From CAKSQF01 sp963628435 (lineage in GTDB: Bacteria; Bacillota; Clostridia; Oscillospirales; CAG-272), in assembly GCA_963628435.1 (NCBI GenBank), contig CAVGEY010000017.1, positions 1-43,608 of the forward strand: 43,608 bases of DNA. Reading direction: 5' to 3'. The translations under genes were made by a program, and so were the position numbers. Shown piece after piece: positions 15,986-23,079 of the stretch. The notes under the pieces are model-generated. The model worked only from the letters and a program-made list of their open reading frames with translations, was not told the origin of the DNA and did no database searches. Numbering within the stretch: position 1 is the stretch's first letter; each line of letters opens with the position of its first letter.

Positions 15986-16005
15986 TTTGATAATCTCCTT
16001 CTTTT

Positions 16006-16020
16006 AGGGATAATATCCCT
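16006..16020 (-). other. Leader hairpin of surface-array gene 3
   Basis: AGGGA-TAATA-TCCCT lies just upstream of the ribosome binding site, between the promoter and the start. Comparable but sequence-unrelated hairpins occur in the leaders of the other array genes (13664-13675, 14872-14885, 17081-17093 and 18127-18139). Confidence 0.5.
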
Positions 16021-16033
16021 TTATGATGATTAA

Positions 16034-16062
16034 ATTATAATACGGGTGTCCTAAAAAATCAA
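16034..16062 (-). promoter_or_regulatory. Promoter of surface-array protein 3
   Basis: Minus strand TTGATT (16062-16057), 17-bp spacer, TATAAT (16039-16034). The rest of the gap up to 16277 has no gene; it holds two weaker hairpins of the type that precede the CCCTCC terminator. Confidence 0.82.
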
Positions 16063-16277
16063 TGTTTTATTAACGGTTTGTGCAATATGTTAAAAAAATC
16101 GGGGAGGAACACAAAAACGAACAAAAAAAGAGGTTTATATTTGTGAGTTCTGTAAGACAATGTTTTTTGTGTGTCCGAAACATACACAAGTTGCGGGCGG
16201 CGAAAAGCCCCCGAAAATCGGAGAATAAACACCTTCCCGACGGAGAGAAAAAAACAATCTTCCCGAAGAGGAGTAAA

Positions 16278-16305
16278 AAAGTACCCTCCTTGCGGAGGGT
16301 ACTTT
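16278..16305 (-). terminator. Terminator of surface-array protein 4
   Basis: Identical to the element at 12862: AAAGTACCCTCC-TTGC-GGAGGGTACTTT, 12-bp perfect stem, with two weaker CTTCC/GGAG hairpins on its left. Confidence 0.9.
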
Positions 16306-16330
16306 ATCAATTCATGAAAAGAGTTATTTA

Positions 16331-17062
16331 TCAGTGCTTTTTGGAAGCTACCGATGCGCCTGCGAGCGAAATAACCGCGATTGCGGCTACGATAGCTACT
16401 GTCGAGCCGGTCTTGGGAGCTTCTTTTACATCAAATGCGTCTGCTCCGAGAGGGCTGTCCGACTGTGTGAACTTGAATGTAGCGGTGAGGTTTGTAACCT
16501 TTGTTGCGAAGTTGATGCAGCCGGTCGAGTTCTCGATTGTGTATTCGTCTGCGCCCCATGATTTAACCGCTTCGCCGTTGATTGTTGTCTTAATCTTGAA
16601 TGTGCCGTTCTCGAATGTGCCGTAGCAAACGACCGTCATGTCTTTGCCGCATACGGTTGCGCCGTCAAACGGAACCTGATAGTTGTCTACTCCGCAGGGG
16701 GTCTGATCCCACCAGGGGCCGAACCATACGAGGTTGTTGAACTTGCAGTTGTTGTCTGCCGAGATCGGAAGATAACCGATGAATACGTAGCCGTGGCTTG
16801 CTTCGTTGTCATCATTGAACTGGATGCCGCAGCAGCCGTTGTCGTCTGCGCGACCTGCGGTTGCGGGAAGTTCTTTGATTGTGTAGGAAACTGCGAAATA
16901 CTTCTTTTCGACATAGAGTTTTTCGCCCCAGTTTTCCTTCTTGGAGCCGTCTTCCGAGATTGTGGAAGCGTCGATTGTTGTGATTTCATCGGCAGATACC
17001 GAGAGAGCGCCGAATGCGGCGATCATCGAAATCACGAGGATAAGCGAGATAATCTTTTTCAT
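16331..17062 (-). CDS. Surface-array protein 4: secreted, PKTGS C-terminal tail
   Basis: 243 residues, closest to array protein 1. Residues 1-38 (signal peptide and SADEITTIDASTISEDGSKK) are identical to protein 1 and the C-terminal 30 residues are also identical; differences gather in the middle (for example IGYLPISADNNCKFNNLVWF and VDNYQVPFDGATVCGKDM). The start at 17062 is the conserved MKKIISLILV; an upstream in-frame ATG at 17161 would put the signal peptide inside the protein and is rejected. An AAAGGAC ribosome site precedes the ATG. Domain function is unknown, as for its sisters. A separate terminator (16278) suggests it is transcribed alone. Confidence 0.86.
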   Translation of the reverse strand: MKKIISLILVISMIAAFGALSVSADEITTIDASTISEDGSKKENWGEKLYVEKKYFAVSYTIKELPATAGRADDNGCCGIQFNDDNEASHGYVFIGYLPISADNNCKFNNLVWFGPWWDQTPCGVDNYQVPFDGATVCGKDMTVVCYGTFENGTFKIKTTINGEAVKSWGADEYTIENSTGCINFATKVTNLTATFKFTQSDSPLGADAFDVKEAPKTGSTVAIVAAIAVISLAGASVASKKH

Positions 17063-17299
17063 AATTTTGTCCTTTCTTCGGGGATCCTGTCCCTTGTATG
17101 TTACTTTATTATTATAATCATTTTTCGGACGAAAATATCGTTTTATTTGCGATTTGTTCAAAACGCCGATTTAATTTTCTTTCTTTTGAAAATCGCCGGA
17201 AAACGGGCGCACCGATTTGTGAACATTGACCGCAAACACGGAATTATGCACAAATCGCGAAACAATCATCCTGACGAAAAAACACCTTCCCGACGGAGA
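17062..17299 (-). repeat. Duplicated upstream region, copy of 18108-18345
   Basis: This leader and promoter region matches 18108-18345 base for base at an offset of 1046 bp. The identity continues into both genes through the signal peptide. It contains a TATAAT -10 box on the minus strand (17116-17111) with no clear -35, and a GGGA-TCCTG-TCCC leader hairpin (17081-17093). No gene is present between 17063 and 17379. Confidence 0.9.
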
Positions 17300-17326
17300 A
17301 AACAATCTTCCCGAAGGAGAAATAAA

Positions 17327-17354
17327 AAAGCACCCTCCTTGCGGAGGGTACTTT
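17327..17354 (-). terminator. Terminator of surface-array protein 5
   Basis: AAAGCACCCTCC-TTGC-GGAGGGTACTTT, the same element as at 12862 and 16278 with one mismatch in the stem; two weaker hairpins lie beside it. Confidence 0.87.
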
Positions 17355-17379
17355 ATCAATTCATGAAAAGAGTTATTTA

Positions 17380-18108
17380 TCAGTGCTTTTTGGAAGCTAC
17401 CGATGCGCCTGCGAGCGAGATAACCGCGATTGCGGCTACGATAGCTACTGTCGAGCCGGTCTTGGGAGCAACGGGAGTTTCTTTTGCGTCAAATGCGTCT
17501 GCTCCGAGAGGGCTGTCCGACTGTGTGAACTTGAATGTGGCGTTGAAGTTTGTAACCTTTGTTGCGAAGTTGATGCAGCCGGTCGAGTTCTCGATTGTGA
17601 ACTCGTCTGCGCCCCAGGACTGAATCGCTTCACCGTTAACCGCCGATTTAACCTTGAATGTGCCGTTCTCGAATGTGCCGTAGCAAACGACTGTGAGGTC
17701 TTTGCCGATGTCTACGCTGTCCTGATCGAGAGAAACCTGAGCGTTGGAGCGTGCGCAGGGAGTCTGATCCCACCACGGGCCGAACCATACGACATTGCCG
17801 AACGAGAGATCGCGGTTGTAAAACATATAAACGCAGCCGTGATTGTTTGTGTCGTCTTCATTGAATGTGATACCGAAGCAGCCGTTGTCATCGGGGATAC
17901 CTGCGGCCGCGGGAAGCTCCTTAACCGTATAGGATACGGCAAAATATTTCTTTTGCACATAAATTCTTTCGCCGTATTTTTCTGTTTTCGTGTTGTTTTC
18001 CGAAGGTGTGGAAGCGTCGACTGTTGTGATTTCATCGGCAGATACCGAGAGAGCGCCGAATGCGGCGATCATCGAAATCACGAGGATAAGCGAGATAATC
18101 TTTTTCAT
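17380..18108 (-). CDS. Surface-array protein 5: secreted, PKTGS C-terminal tail
   Basis: 242 residues. The signal peptide is identical to proteins 1 and 4, but the mature part diverges right after SADEITT (VDASTPSENNTKTEKYGERI). The central domain differs in sequence and length (GCFGITFNEDDTNNHG, MFYNRDLSFGNVVWFGPWWD), while the end (TFKFTQSDSPLGADAF to KKH) again matches, with a 3-residue insertion before APKTGS. The start at 18108 is chosen as the conserved MKKIISLILV with AAAGGAC upstream; the in-frame ATG at 18207 is rejected. It is the adjacent tandem duplicate of protein 4, with shared ends and a replaced middle. Confidence 0.86.
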   Translation of the reverse strand: MKKIISLILVISMIAAFGALSVSADEITTVDASTPSENNTKTEKYGERIYVQKKYFAVSYTVKELPAAAGIPDDNGCFGITFNEDDTNNHGCVYMFYNRDLSFGNVVWFGPWWDQTPCARSNAQVSLDQDSVDIGKDLTVVCYGTFENGTFKVKSAVNGEAIQSWGADEFTIENSTGCINFATKVTNFNATFKFTQSDSPLGADAFDAKETPVAPKTGSTVAIVAAIAVISLAGASVASKKH

Positions 18109-18345
18109 AATTTTGTCCTTTCTTCGGGGATCCTGTCCCTTGTATGTTACTTTATTATTATAATCATTTTTCGGACGAAAATATCGTTTTATTTGCGATT
18201 TGTTCAAAACGCCGATTTAATTTTCTTTCTTTTGAAAATCGCCGGAAAACGGGCGCACCGATTTGTGAACATTGACCGCAAACACGGAATTATGCACAAA
18301 TCGCGAAACAATCATCCTGACGAAAAAACACCTTCCCGACGGAGA
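18108..18345 (-). repeat. Duplicated upstream region, copy of 17062-17299
   Basis: Second copy of the leader/promoter segment, with the minus-strand TATAAT at 18162-18157. The two copies diverge only at the far end, near 18346. The stretch 18109-18423 holds no gene: only this repeat and the next gene's terminator. Confidence 0.9.
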
Positions 18346-18352
18346 GAATAAT

Positions 18353-18380
18353 AAAACACCTTCCTCACGGAAGGTGTTTT
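18353..18380 (-). terminator. Terminator of the FAD oxidoreductase gene
   Basis: AAAACACCTTCC and GGAAGGTGTTTT form a perfect 12-bp stem around TCAC. On the minus strand a T-rich tract follows. Confidence 0.87.
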
Positions 18381-18423
18381 ATTGCGTTCGGTGTTATCTT
18401 TTATATCCCGCAGATGGGGAAAA

Positions 18424-19725
18424 TCATCCGACGAGATCGATTCCGCGCGATGTGAGAACTTCGCGCACTCTGTCCGCGTCAAGATTTGCCGGCGAAATCC
18501 GGTCTTTTGCGCAGAGCGCCGCCGCGACTCCCGCCGCCTCTCCGATGTTTATGCAGATGTTCATTACTCTGTATGACGCGTGGGCGCGGTGGGTACCGCT
18601 GATGCATCTGCCCGCGAGCAGCAGATTTTCGTTTACATTCGGAACGAGCGAGCGGTAGGGAATATCGTACGGCTTTGTCTGTGGGGGACAGCCCTTGCTC
18701 TCGCTCTGGCCGCCGCCTGTCGGATTGTGAATATCGATACAGAAATCGGCTCTGTGCACGACACCGTCCCCGAATTTTCTGCCGGCGAGCAGATCTTCGG
18801 CGGTCAGCAGATATTTGCCCATGACGCGGCGGCTCTCACGCACGCCGACGATGTCCGAGCTGTCTTTTATGCGGACATTTTCGTAGCCGTCGATATTGTT
18901 CCGGAGGAAATTCAGCACCTTTGTCATCTGCTCGCGAAGGTCGACCTGAGCCGCCGTGTACGAGTCGATGTCGAGCGAGTCATAGCCGTTTGCCTGAGTG
19001 GCGTTGACCATCTGCTCATCGGGGTAGATGCTGTCGTAAAGGCGTACGATGCTGACGTTTTTCGGCAGTTCGCCGCTCGCGCAGGCTTTTTTGCAGAGTT
19101 CGAGATAGCCGATTCCGCAGGGGAGCGGCGTATCCATCTCTTCGTGCTTGCAGAGTATCTGTTTGCCCTCTTTTATGCCGCAGATCGTGAACATAACCGA
19201 TGTCGGCTGGCAGAGTCCGTCATCGCGGCCGACCTCGATTTCCTCTCCGGCGAGTGCCGACAGCACGCCGTCACCCGTGGCATCGATGAAGATTTTGCCG
19301 GATACCGAGCAGAGTCCGCTTTGCGTTGTGAAAACGGCGGCATCGATTTTGCCGTCTTTCTTTATAATCTGGCAGACAGACGAGTTCAGCCAGACGGTAA
19401 CGCCCGCATCGGCGAGCAGTTTTGTAAGCTCGGCTTTCGCGAACTCGAAATCGTGAACGAGAAGCGGTGATTTGCCGGGTTTCAGCAGATTGTTCAGCTT
19501 ATCCGCCATGCTGTTCTTCGTATATCCGCCGAGCATCGGGGCGACATGACCGACGGTCAGGTTGCCGCCGACAACACCCGCGCGCTCGATTATGACGACC
19601 GACGCGCCGAGTTCGGCAGCCGAAATCGCCGCGCCGATTCCGGCGGGGCCGCCGCCTGCGATAACGACATCGAAAGAGCCTTTGTCCTCAACGGCGAAAT
19701 TTATATTTGTTTTGGTATTATTCAT
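18424..19725 (-). CDS. FAD-dependent oxidoreductase (FAD_oxidored family)
   Basis: 433 residues from the chosen start. The N-terminal Rossmann motif FDVVIAGGGPAGIGAA (about residues 19-34) and ERAGVVGGN show FAD binding. FIDATGDGVLSALAGEE and a C-terminal LLLAGRCISGTHRAHASYR segment are typical of the FAD_oxidored (PF12831) group, often annotated as xanthan lyase or geranylgeranyl reductase-like. The substrate is unknown; no signal peptide is seen, so it is probably cytosolic. GAGAGG lies 7 bases before the ATG at 19725, preferred to an ATG 27 bases upstream. It is monocistronic, with its own terminator. Confidence 0.88.
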   Translation of the reverse strand: MNNTKTNINFAVEDKGSFDVVIAGGGPAGIGAAISAAELGASVVIIERAGVVGGNLTVGHVAPMLGGYTKNSMADKLNNLLKPGKSPLLVHDFEFAKAELTKLLADAGVTVWLNSSVCQIIKKDGKIDAAVFTTQSGLCSVSGKIFIDATGDGVLSALAGEEIEVGRDDGLCQPTSVMFTICGIKEGKQILCKHEEMDTPLPCGIGYLELCKKACASGELPKNVSIVRLYDSIYPDEQMVNATQANGYDSLDIDSYTAAQVDLREQMTKVLNFLRNNIDGYENVRIKDSSDIVGVRESRRVMGKYLLTAEDLLAGRKFGDGVVHRADFCIDIHNPTGGGQSESKGCPPQTKPYDIPYRSLVPNVNENLLLAGRCISGTHRAHASYRVMNICINIGEAAGVAAALCAKDRISPANLDADRVREVLTSRGIDLVG

Positions 19726-19952
19726 AGCCGTACCTCTCGGAAAAAATTTCATTTTATATAATTATAACACGGAGGCGGAAAATGTCAACCGAAAAATGCG
19801 ATAAACCGTGATTTTGCGACAATCTGCGACTTTATTATTAAAGGGCGCGGGCTATGATGGTTTACGGAAGCTCTGCGGGAGAGATTTCCGAAACTGCGCC
19901 GCTCGGCGAAAACGGGGCGCGCCGTGCGGCACAGCCGAAAAGACGAGGTAAA

Positions 19953-19984
19953 ACAAAATAACAAAATAACAAAATAACAAAATG
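19953..19984 (+). repeat. 8-bp tandem repeat upstream of the holin gene
   Basis: ACAAAATA occurs three times followed by ACAAAATG, ending 26 bases before the holin ATG. Gain or loss of units would change the spacing of upstream control signals. Confidence 0.75.
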
Positions 19985-20010
19985 ACGAATAAAGGAGAAA
20001 AATCGAAAAA

Positions 20011-20577
20011 ATGCTGAAAATCACATATAATACAGGCGGTTTTGCCGTCCGACTCGCCGCGGGAGCGGCGGCGAGTCTGCTTTCGGCGCTCGCAGGCGAC
20101 ATCGGTCTGCCGCTCATTCTGCTCTGTATGTTTATTCTGCTCGATTATGCGAGCGGTCTTGCGGCGGCATGGATAAACGGCGAGCTGTCGAGCCGAAAGA
20201 GCATCGCCGGCATAATCAAAAAGGTGTCCTATCTCGCGGTAATCGCGGTCGGTGTCGGCTGCGACTATGTAATACGTTCGGGATTTGCGGCGGCAGGCGG
20301 CAATCTGCCATTTGACGGGGCGGTCGCGACCGTCATCATAATCTGGCTGCTCATCAACGAGATGATATCGATTCTCGAAAATCTGGCGAAAACAGGGGTG
20401 CCGATACCCTCATTTCTGCTTGCCGCCGTGAAAAGGCTGAAAATCAGCGCGGAAAAGGCGTCGGCGGATAAATCGGGCAAATCGGACAAATCGGACAGCG
20501 GCGACGAAAACAACGGCGGCGAAAACAACGGCGGCGAAAACAACGGCGGCGAAAAGGAGGGCGGAGAAGATGAGTGA
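20011..20577 (+). CDS. Phage-type holin (holin_4 / TcdE-like family)
   Basis: 188 residues. Three or four hydrophobic segments (about 12-52, 70-95, 105-130) include the family-typical LDYASGLAAAWINGELSSRK and LLINEMISILENLAKTGVPI of small membrane holins (PF05105, phage lysis or toxin secretion). The tail from about 150 is charged and low complexity, with GENN repeated three times. Holins permit passage of an endolysin through the membrane. The stop overlaps the next gene's ATG by 8 bases, which fits translational coupling. AAAGGAG lies 13 bases before the ATG, longer than usual. No other phage gene is seen nearby, so this is a free-standing lysis or secretion module. Confidence 0.9.
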   Translation: MLKITYNTGGFAVRLAAGAAASLLSALAGDIGLPLILLCMFILLDYASGLAAAWINGELSSRKSIAGIIKKVSYLAVIAVGVGCDYVIRSGFAAAGGNLPFDGAVATVIIIWLLINEMISILENLAKTGVPIPSFLLAAVKRLKISAEKASADKSGKSDKSDSGDENNGGENNGGENNGGEKEGGEDE

Positions 20578-21229
20578 GAAAGACGTGAAAAAATATTCGC
20601 TCGCCGCCGATTTCGACAAAAGGCTCTCCGAAAACTTCAGGGTTATCGAATTCCGCTGCCGCGACGGCTCCGACTGCATCTGTCTGTCTGACGAACTTGT
20701 CGGAATTTTGCAGAAAATCAGAGATTATTTCGGGCAGGCGGTTAAAATCACGAGCGGATACCGCACCCCCGCATACGACAGGCGTGTCGGGGGAAGCGGC
20801 GGCGGCTATCACACGAAAGGGTGCGCCGCCGACATAATCATATCGGGGATAAAGCCGACGAAAATCGCGGCGTACGCCGATGTTCTGCTCGGAGAGCGGG
20901 GCGGAATCGAGTGCGCCGCTTACGGAGAATGCCGCGGATATGTCCACATCGATGTGCGGCAGGGAAGATGGAGGGCGCTGAAAGCCGATGCGGCGAAAAA
21001 ATACGTCAGTCTGTCCGCACTTTTTCCGACGGTGAAAAAGGGAAGCCGCGGTCAGGCGGTGAAAATCATGCAGCGGGAGCTTAACGAGCGGAATTTTGAC
21101 TGCGGAGATGCCGACGGAATTTTCGGGAAAAAGACGGCGGCGGCGGTAAAAGACTATCAGAAAAGCCGAAATCTCGAACCCGACGGAATCTGCGGAAAGC
21201 TGACATGGGGAAAAATCCTGTCCGAATAA
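20570..21229 (+). CDS. Endolysin: M15-type D,D-peptidase plus peptidoglycan-binding domain
   Basis: 219 residues. An N-terminal M15A/YcbK-like zinc peptidase (about 10-145) shows ITSGYRTPAYDRRVGG, the metal-binding YHTKGCAADI and the GYVHIDVR His. These enzymes cleave D-Ala cross-links or peptide stems in peptidoglycan. The C-terminal part (about 150-219) is a PG_binding_1 domain (KKGSRGQAVKIMQRELN, DGIFGKKTAAAVKDYQ, DGICGKLTWGKIL). No signal peptide is present, as expected for an enzyme exported through a holin. It overlaps the holin gene and is followed by a terminator at 21315. The same pair is used in phage lysis and in some toxin or bacteriocin release systems. Confidence 0.93.
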   Translation: MSEKDVKKYSLAADFDKRLSENFRVIEFRCRDGSDCICLSDELVGILQKIRDYFGQAVKITSGYRTPAYDRRVGGSGGGYHTKGCAADIIISGIKPTKIAAYADVLLGERGGIECAAYGECRGYVHIDVRQGRWRALKADAAKKYVSLSALFPTVKKGSRGQAVKIMQRELNERNFDCGDADGIFGKKTAAAVKDYQKSRNLEPDGICGKLTWGKILSE

Positions 21230-21314
21230 GCGGACAATCGAAAAATCGTCGGAAACGGCAAATCGGCGGCAAAAGTTTTCGATAAAAGCGCGGGCAAATA
21301 ATATTCTGCCGAAA

Positions 21315-21349
21315 AACGGGAGTCCGAAAAGAGATTTCGGGCTCCCGTT
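21315..21349 (+). terminator. Terminator of the holin-endolysin pair
   Basis: A 15-bp stem (AACGGGAGTCCGAAA with TTTCGGGCTCCCGTT, one wobble pair) around 5 bases; the following T-run is weak. Confidence 0.65.
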
Positions 21350-21380
21350 CGTATTTTCGGCATCCGGATATGAAAACGAA

Positions 21381-21413
21381 AAAAGTCGTGTCGGAATTTC
21401 CGACACGACTTTT
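21381..21413 (-). terminator. Terminator of the rplJ-rplL operon
   Basis: AAAAGTCGTGTCGG and CCGACACGACTTTT form a perfect 14-bp stem around AATTT, with T-rich flanks on both strands. Confidence 0.9.
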
Positions 21414-21425
21414 GTGAAATCAAAA

Positions 21426-21809
21426 TTATTTAACTTCGACTTCTGCGCCTGCAGCCTTGAGTTCTTCTGCGAGCTTGTTGGCGTCATCTTTCGAGATGCC
21501 TTCCTTAACAGCCTTAGGAGCTGCTTCAACAAGGTCCTTAGCGTCTTTCAGGCCGAGACCTGTTGCTTCACGAACTGCCTTGATAACTGCGAGCTTGTTT
21601 GCGCCGAATCCCTTAAGGATTACGTCGAACTCTGTCTTTTCCTCAGCTGCGGGAGCTTCTGCTGCGCCTGCTGCTGCGCCGCCTGCTACTGCAACTGCGG
21701 TTGCGGATACGCCGAATTCTTCCTCGAGCATCTTTACGAGGTCGTTCATCTCAAGAATTGTAAGACCTTTAATCTCTTCAAAGAGAGCTGTTACTTTCTC
21801 ACTTGCCAT
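21426..21809 (-). CDS. rplL: 50S ribosomal protein L7/L12
   Basis: 127 residues, the normal length. It forms the flexible stalk of the large subunit that recruits translation factors. Visible parts are the N-terminal dimerisation helix pair (EIKGLTILEMNDLVKMLEEE), an Ala-rich hinge (about 40-57), and the globular C-terminal domain with EFDVILKGFGANKLAVIKAV, GLGLKDAKDLVEAAPK and LKAAGAEVEVK. GGAGG precedes the ATG. It follows rplJ by 145 bases within the same operon. Confidence 0.99.
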   Translation of the reverse strand: MASEKVTALFEEIKGLTILEMNDLVKMLEEEFGVSATAVAVAGGAAAGAAEAPAAEEKTEFDVILKGFGANKLAVIKAVREATGLGLKDAKDLVEAAPKAVKEGISKDDANKLAEELKAAGAEVEVK

Positions 21810-21954
21810 TGTTAGTTTCCTCCGTTAATCAGTTTTTATAAAATTAAATTTTGTGTCGCGGACTTTTTCCGTCCGCATTCGTTTTTGCCGTGCCGCCTCT
21901 GGACGCATCGGCCGATTGCCTCTTTTTCACCGCAAAGGCTGCGGTTTTCGCCGA

Positions 21955-22482
21955 TTATTCGGCTGCGGGAGCTTCTGCTGCGGGAGCTTCTGCCGATTTG
22001 TCGATTACGGCCTGAAGTACCATAGCCAGCTTGCTTACCGGGCTCTTCATGCTGCCGAGCAGCTTGCCGACCAGCATGGGCTTGGACGGAACGGCTGCCA
22101 GTGCGATGACTTCGTCGGCTGTCATTGCCTTACCGTCTGCAAATCCGGCTTTGATTGTGAAGCTTTCGATTTTGTCGGCATATTCCTTGAGGATCTTCGC
22201 GGGAGCAACTTCGTCGCCCGATGTGGTGGCGATTGCGTTCATACCGTTCAGCTCGCTCTTGATTGAAGAATAGCCGCAGGCATCGAGAGCCATACCCGTG
22301 AAGGTGTTCTTGTATACCTTGTAGTCTACGCCCGCCGCACGGAGTGCTTTGCGGAGCGCGGTATCATCTTCAACGGTAATGCCCTGATATGTTACGACAA
22401 CACCGGCGGTTGCGTTCTTTACCTTGTCGGTAAGTTCGGCAACAATCGCCTTGTTCTTTTCGAGTACACTTGCGCTTGGCAT
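21955..22482 (-). CDS. rplJ: 50S ribosomal protein L10
   Basis: 175 residues from the chosen start. L10 anchors L7/L12 dimers to 23S rRNA at the stalk base. MPSASVLEKNKAIVAELTDK, GVVVTYQGITVEDDTALRKA and KNTFTGMALD are typical. The C-terminal Ala/Glu-rich end (AEAPAAEAPAAE) is a low-complexity extension. AGGAGG sits just before the ATG at 22482; the frame runs upstream to 22560, but that part is inside the attenuator and is not translated. Expression is probably feedback-controlled by L10 or the L10-L12 complex through the leader. Confidence 0.98.
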   Translation of the reverse strand: MPSASVLEKNKAIVAELTDKVKNATAGVVVTYQGITVEDDTALRKALRAAGVDYKVYKNTFTGMALDACGYSSIKSELNGMNAIATTSGDEVAPAKILKEYADKIESFTIKAGFADGKAMTADEVIALAAVPSKPMLVGKLLGSMKSPVSKLAMVLQAVIDKSAEAPAAEAPAAE

Positions 22483-22511
22483 TTTTCTACCTCCTGTTTG
22501 ATTTTGAAAAT

Positions 22512-22727
22512 AAAAAACCTCGGAACCGTCAGACGGCCCGAAGGAAGGAGAAGGCAGCAACCGCTCCGCACTTTATAAACGCGCGGGAATCGGTCTTATG
22601 CCGTATATATCTTCCACCTCGGCCGGATTTACGCGACAGGCAGACAAAATCGAGACAGTCCGCAAAGGCTGCTGCCTTCGCCCGCTCGTCCTGTTTTGCC
22701 GCATCGCACCTGCTGTCTTCGGCTTAC
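22512..22727 (-). ncRNA. Ribosomal protein L10 leader with attenuator hairpin
   Basis: Between the promoter and rplJ lies a 240-nt leader. Near its 5' end (minus strand, about 22725-22708) it has CCGAAGACAGCAGGTGC, the hallmark of the L10 leader, which binds L10-L12. Just before the ribosome site it has an imperfect 12-bp stem (22544-22533 with 22529-22518), followed by TTTTTTATTTT, an attenuation terminator. Boundaries are approximate. Confidence 0.82.
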
Positions 22728-22733
22728 CCTGCG

Positions 22734-22762
22734 ATTATATCACCGAATATCCGCAATGTCAA
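22734..22762 (-). promoter_or_regulatory. Consensus promoter of rplJ-rplL
   Basis: Minus strand TTGACA (22762-22757), exact 17-bp spacer, TATAAT (22739-22734): a perfect sigma-A promoter, with transcription starting near 22727. Confidence 0.95.
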
Positions 22763-22926
22763 GTCTTTTTTTGAAAAAAATCGATATTTTTTTGCGGAAA
22801 ATCGGGGGAAAAGTGCGAAATCGGAGCCGCGGCGGAAAAGTTTGCCTTATCGGGAGGCGGCTGCCCCGGCCGTCTGTGTGCAAAATACCGATATTGTGAA
22901 ATAATTGTTAAATAAGCGTTTTTTTC

Positions 22927-22955
22927 TTGATTTTCGGGGGAAAAAGTATTATACT
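22927..22955 (+). promoter_or_regulatory. Promoter of the PEP carboxykinase gene
   Basis: TTGATT (22927-22932), 17-bp spacer, TATACT (22950-22955). The leader to the ATG at 23080 is about 120 nt; no obvious riboswitch is seen in it. Confidence 0.78.
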
Positions 22956-23079
22956 TATAGTGGCGGACAAGGGGATTTCGTGAGAATCTTCCGGGAATCC
23001 GGATAAAATCGAACCGGATTTGAGAAAATTCCTCCGCACTCGGTTAAAAAATATTTATTACATAAAGGAGAGAGAAAGA

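Noticed and set aside
20011..21229. A prophage remnant around the holin and endolysin
   Set aside because: No integrase, portal, tail or attachment-site repeats are visible in the flanks, so only the lysis pair is annotated.
22483..22560. N-terminal extension of L10
   Set aside because: It is translated only if the attenuator hairpin is read as protein; AGGAGG fixes the start at 22482.
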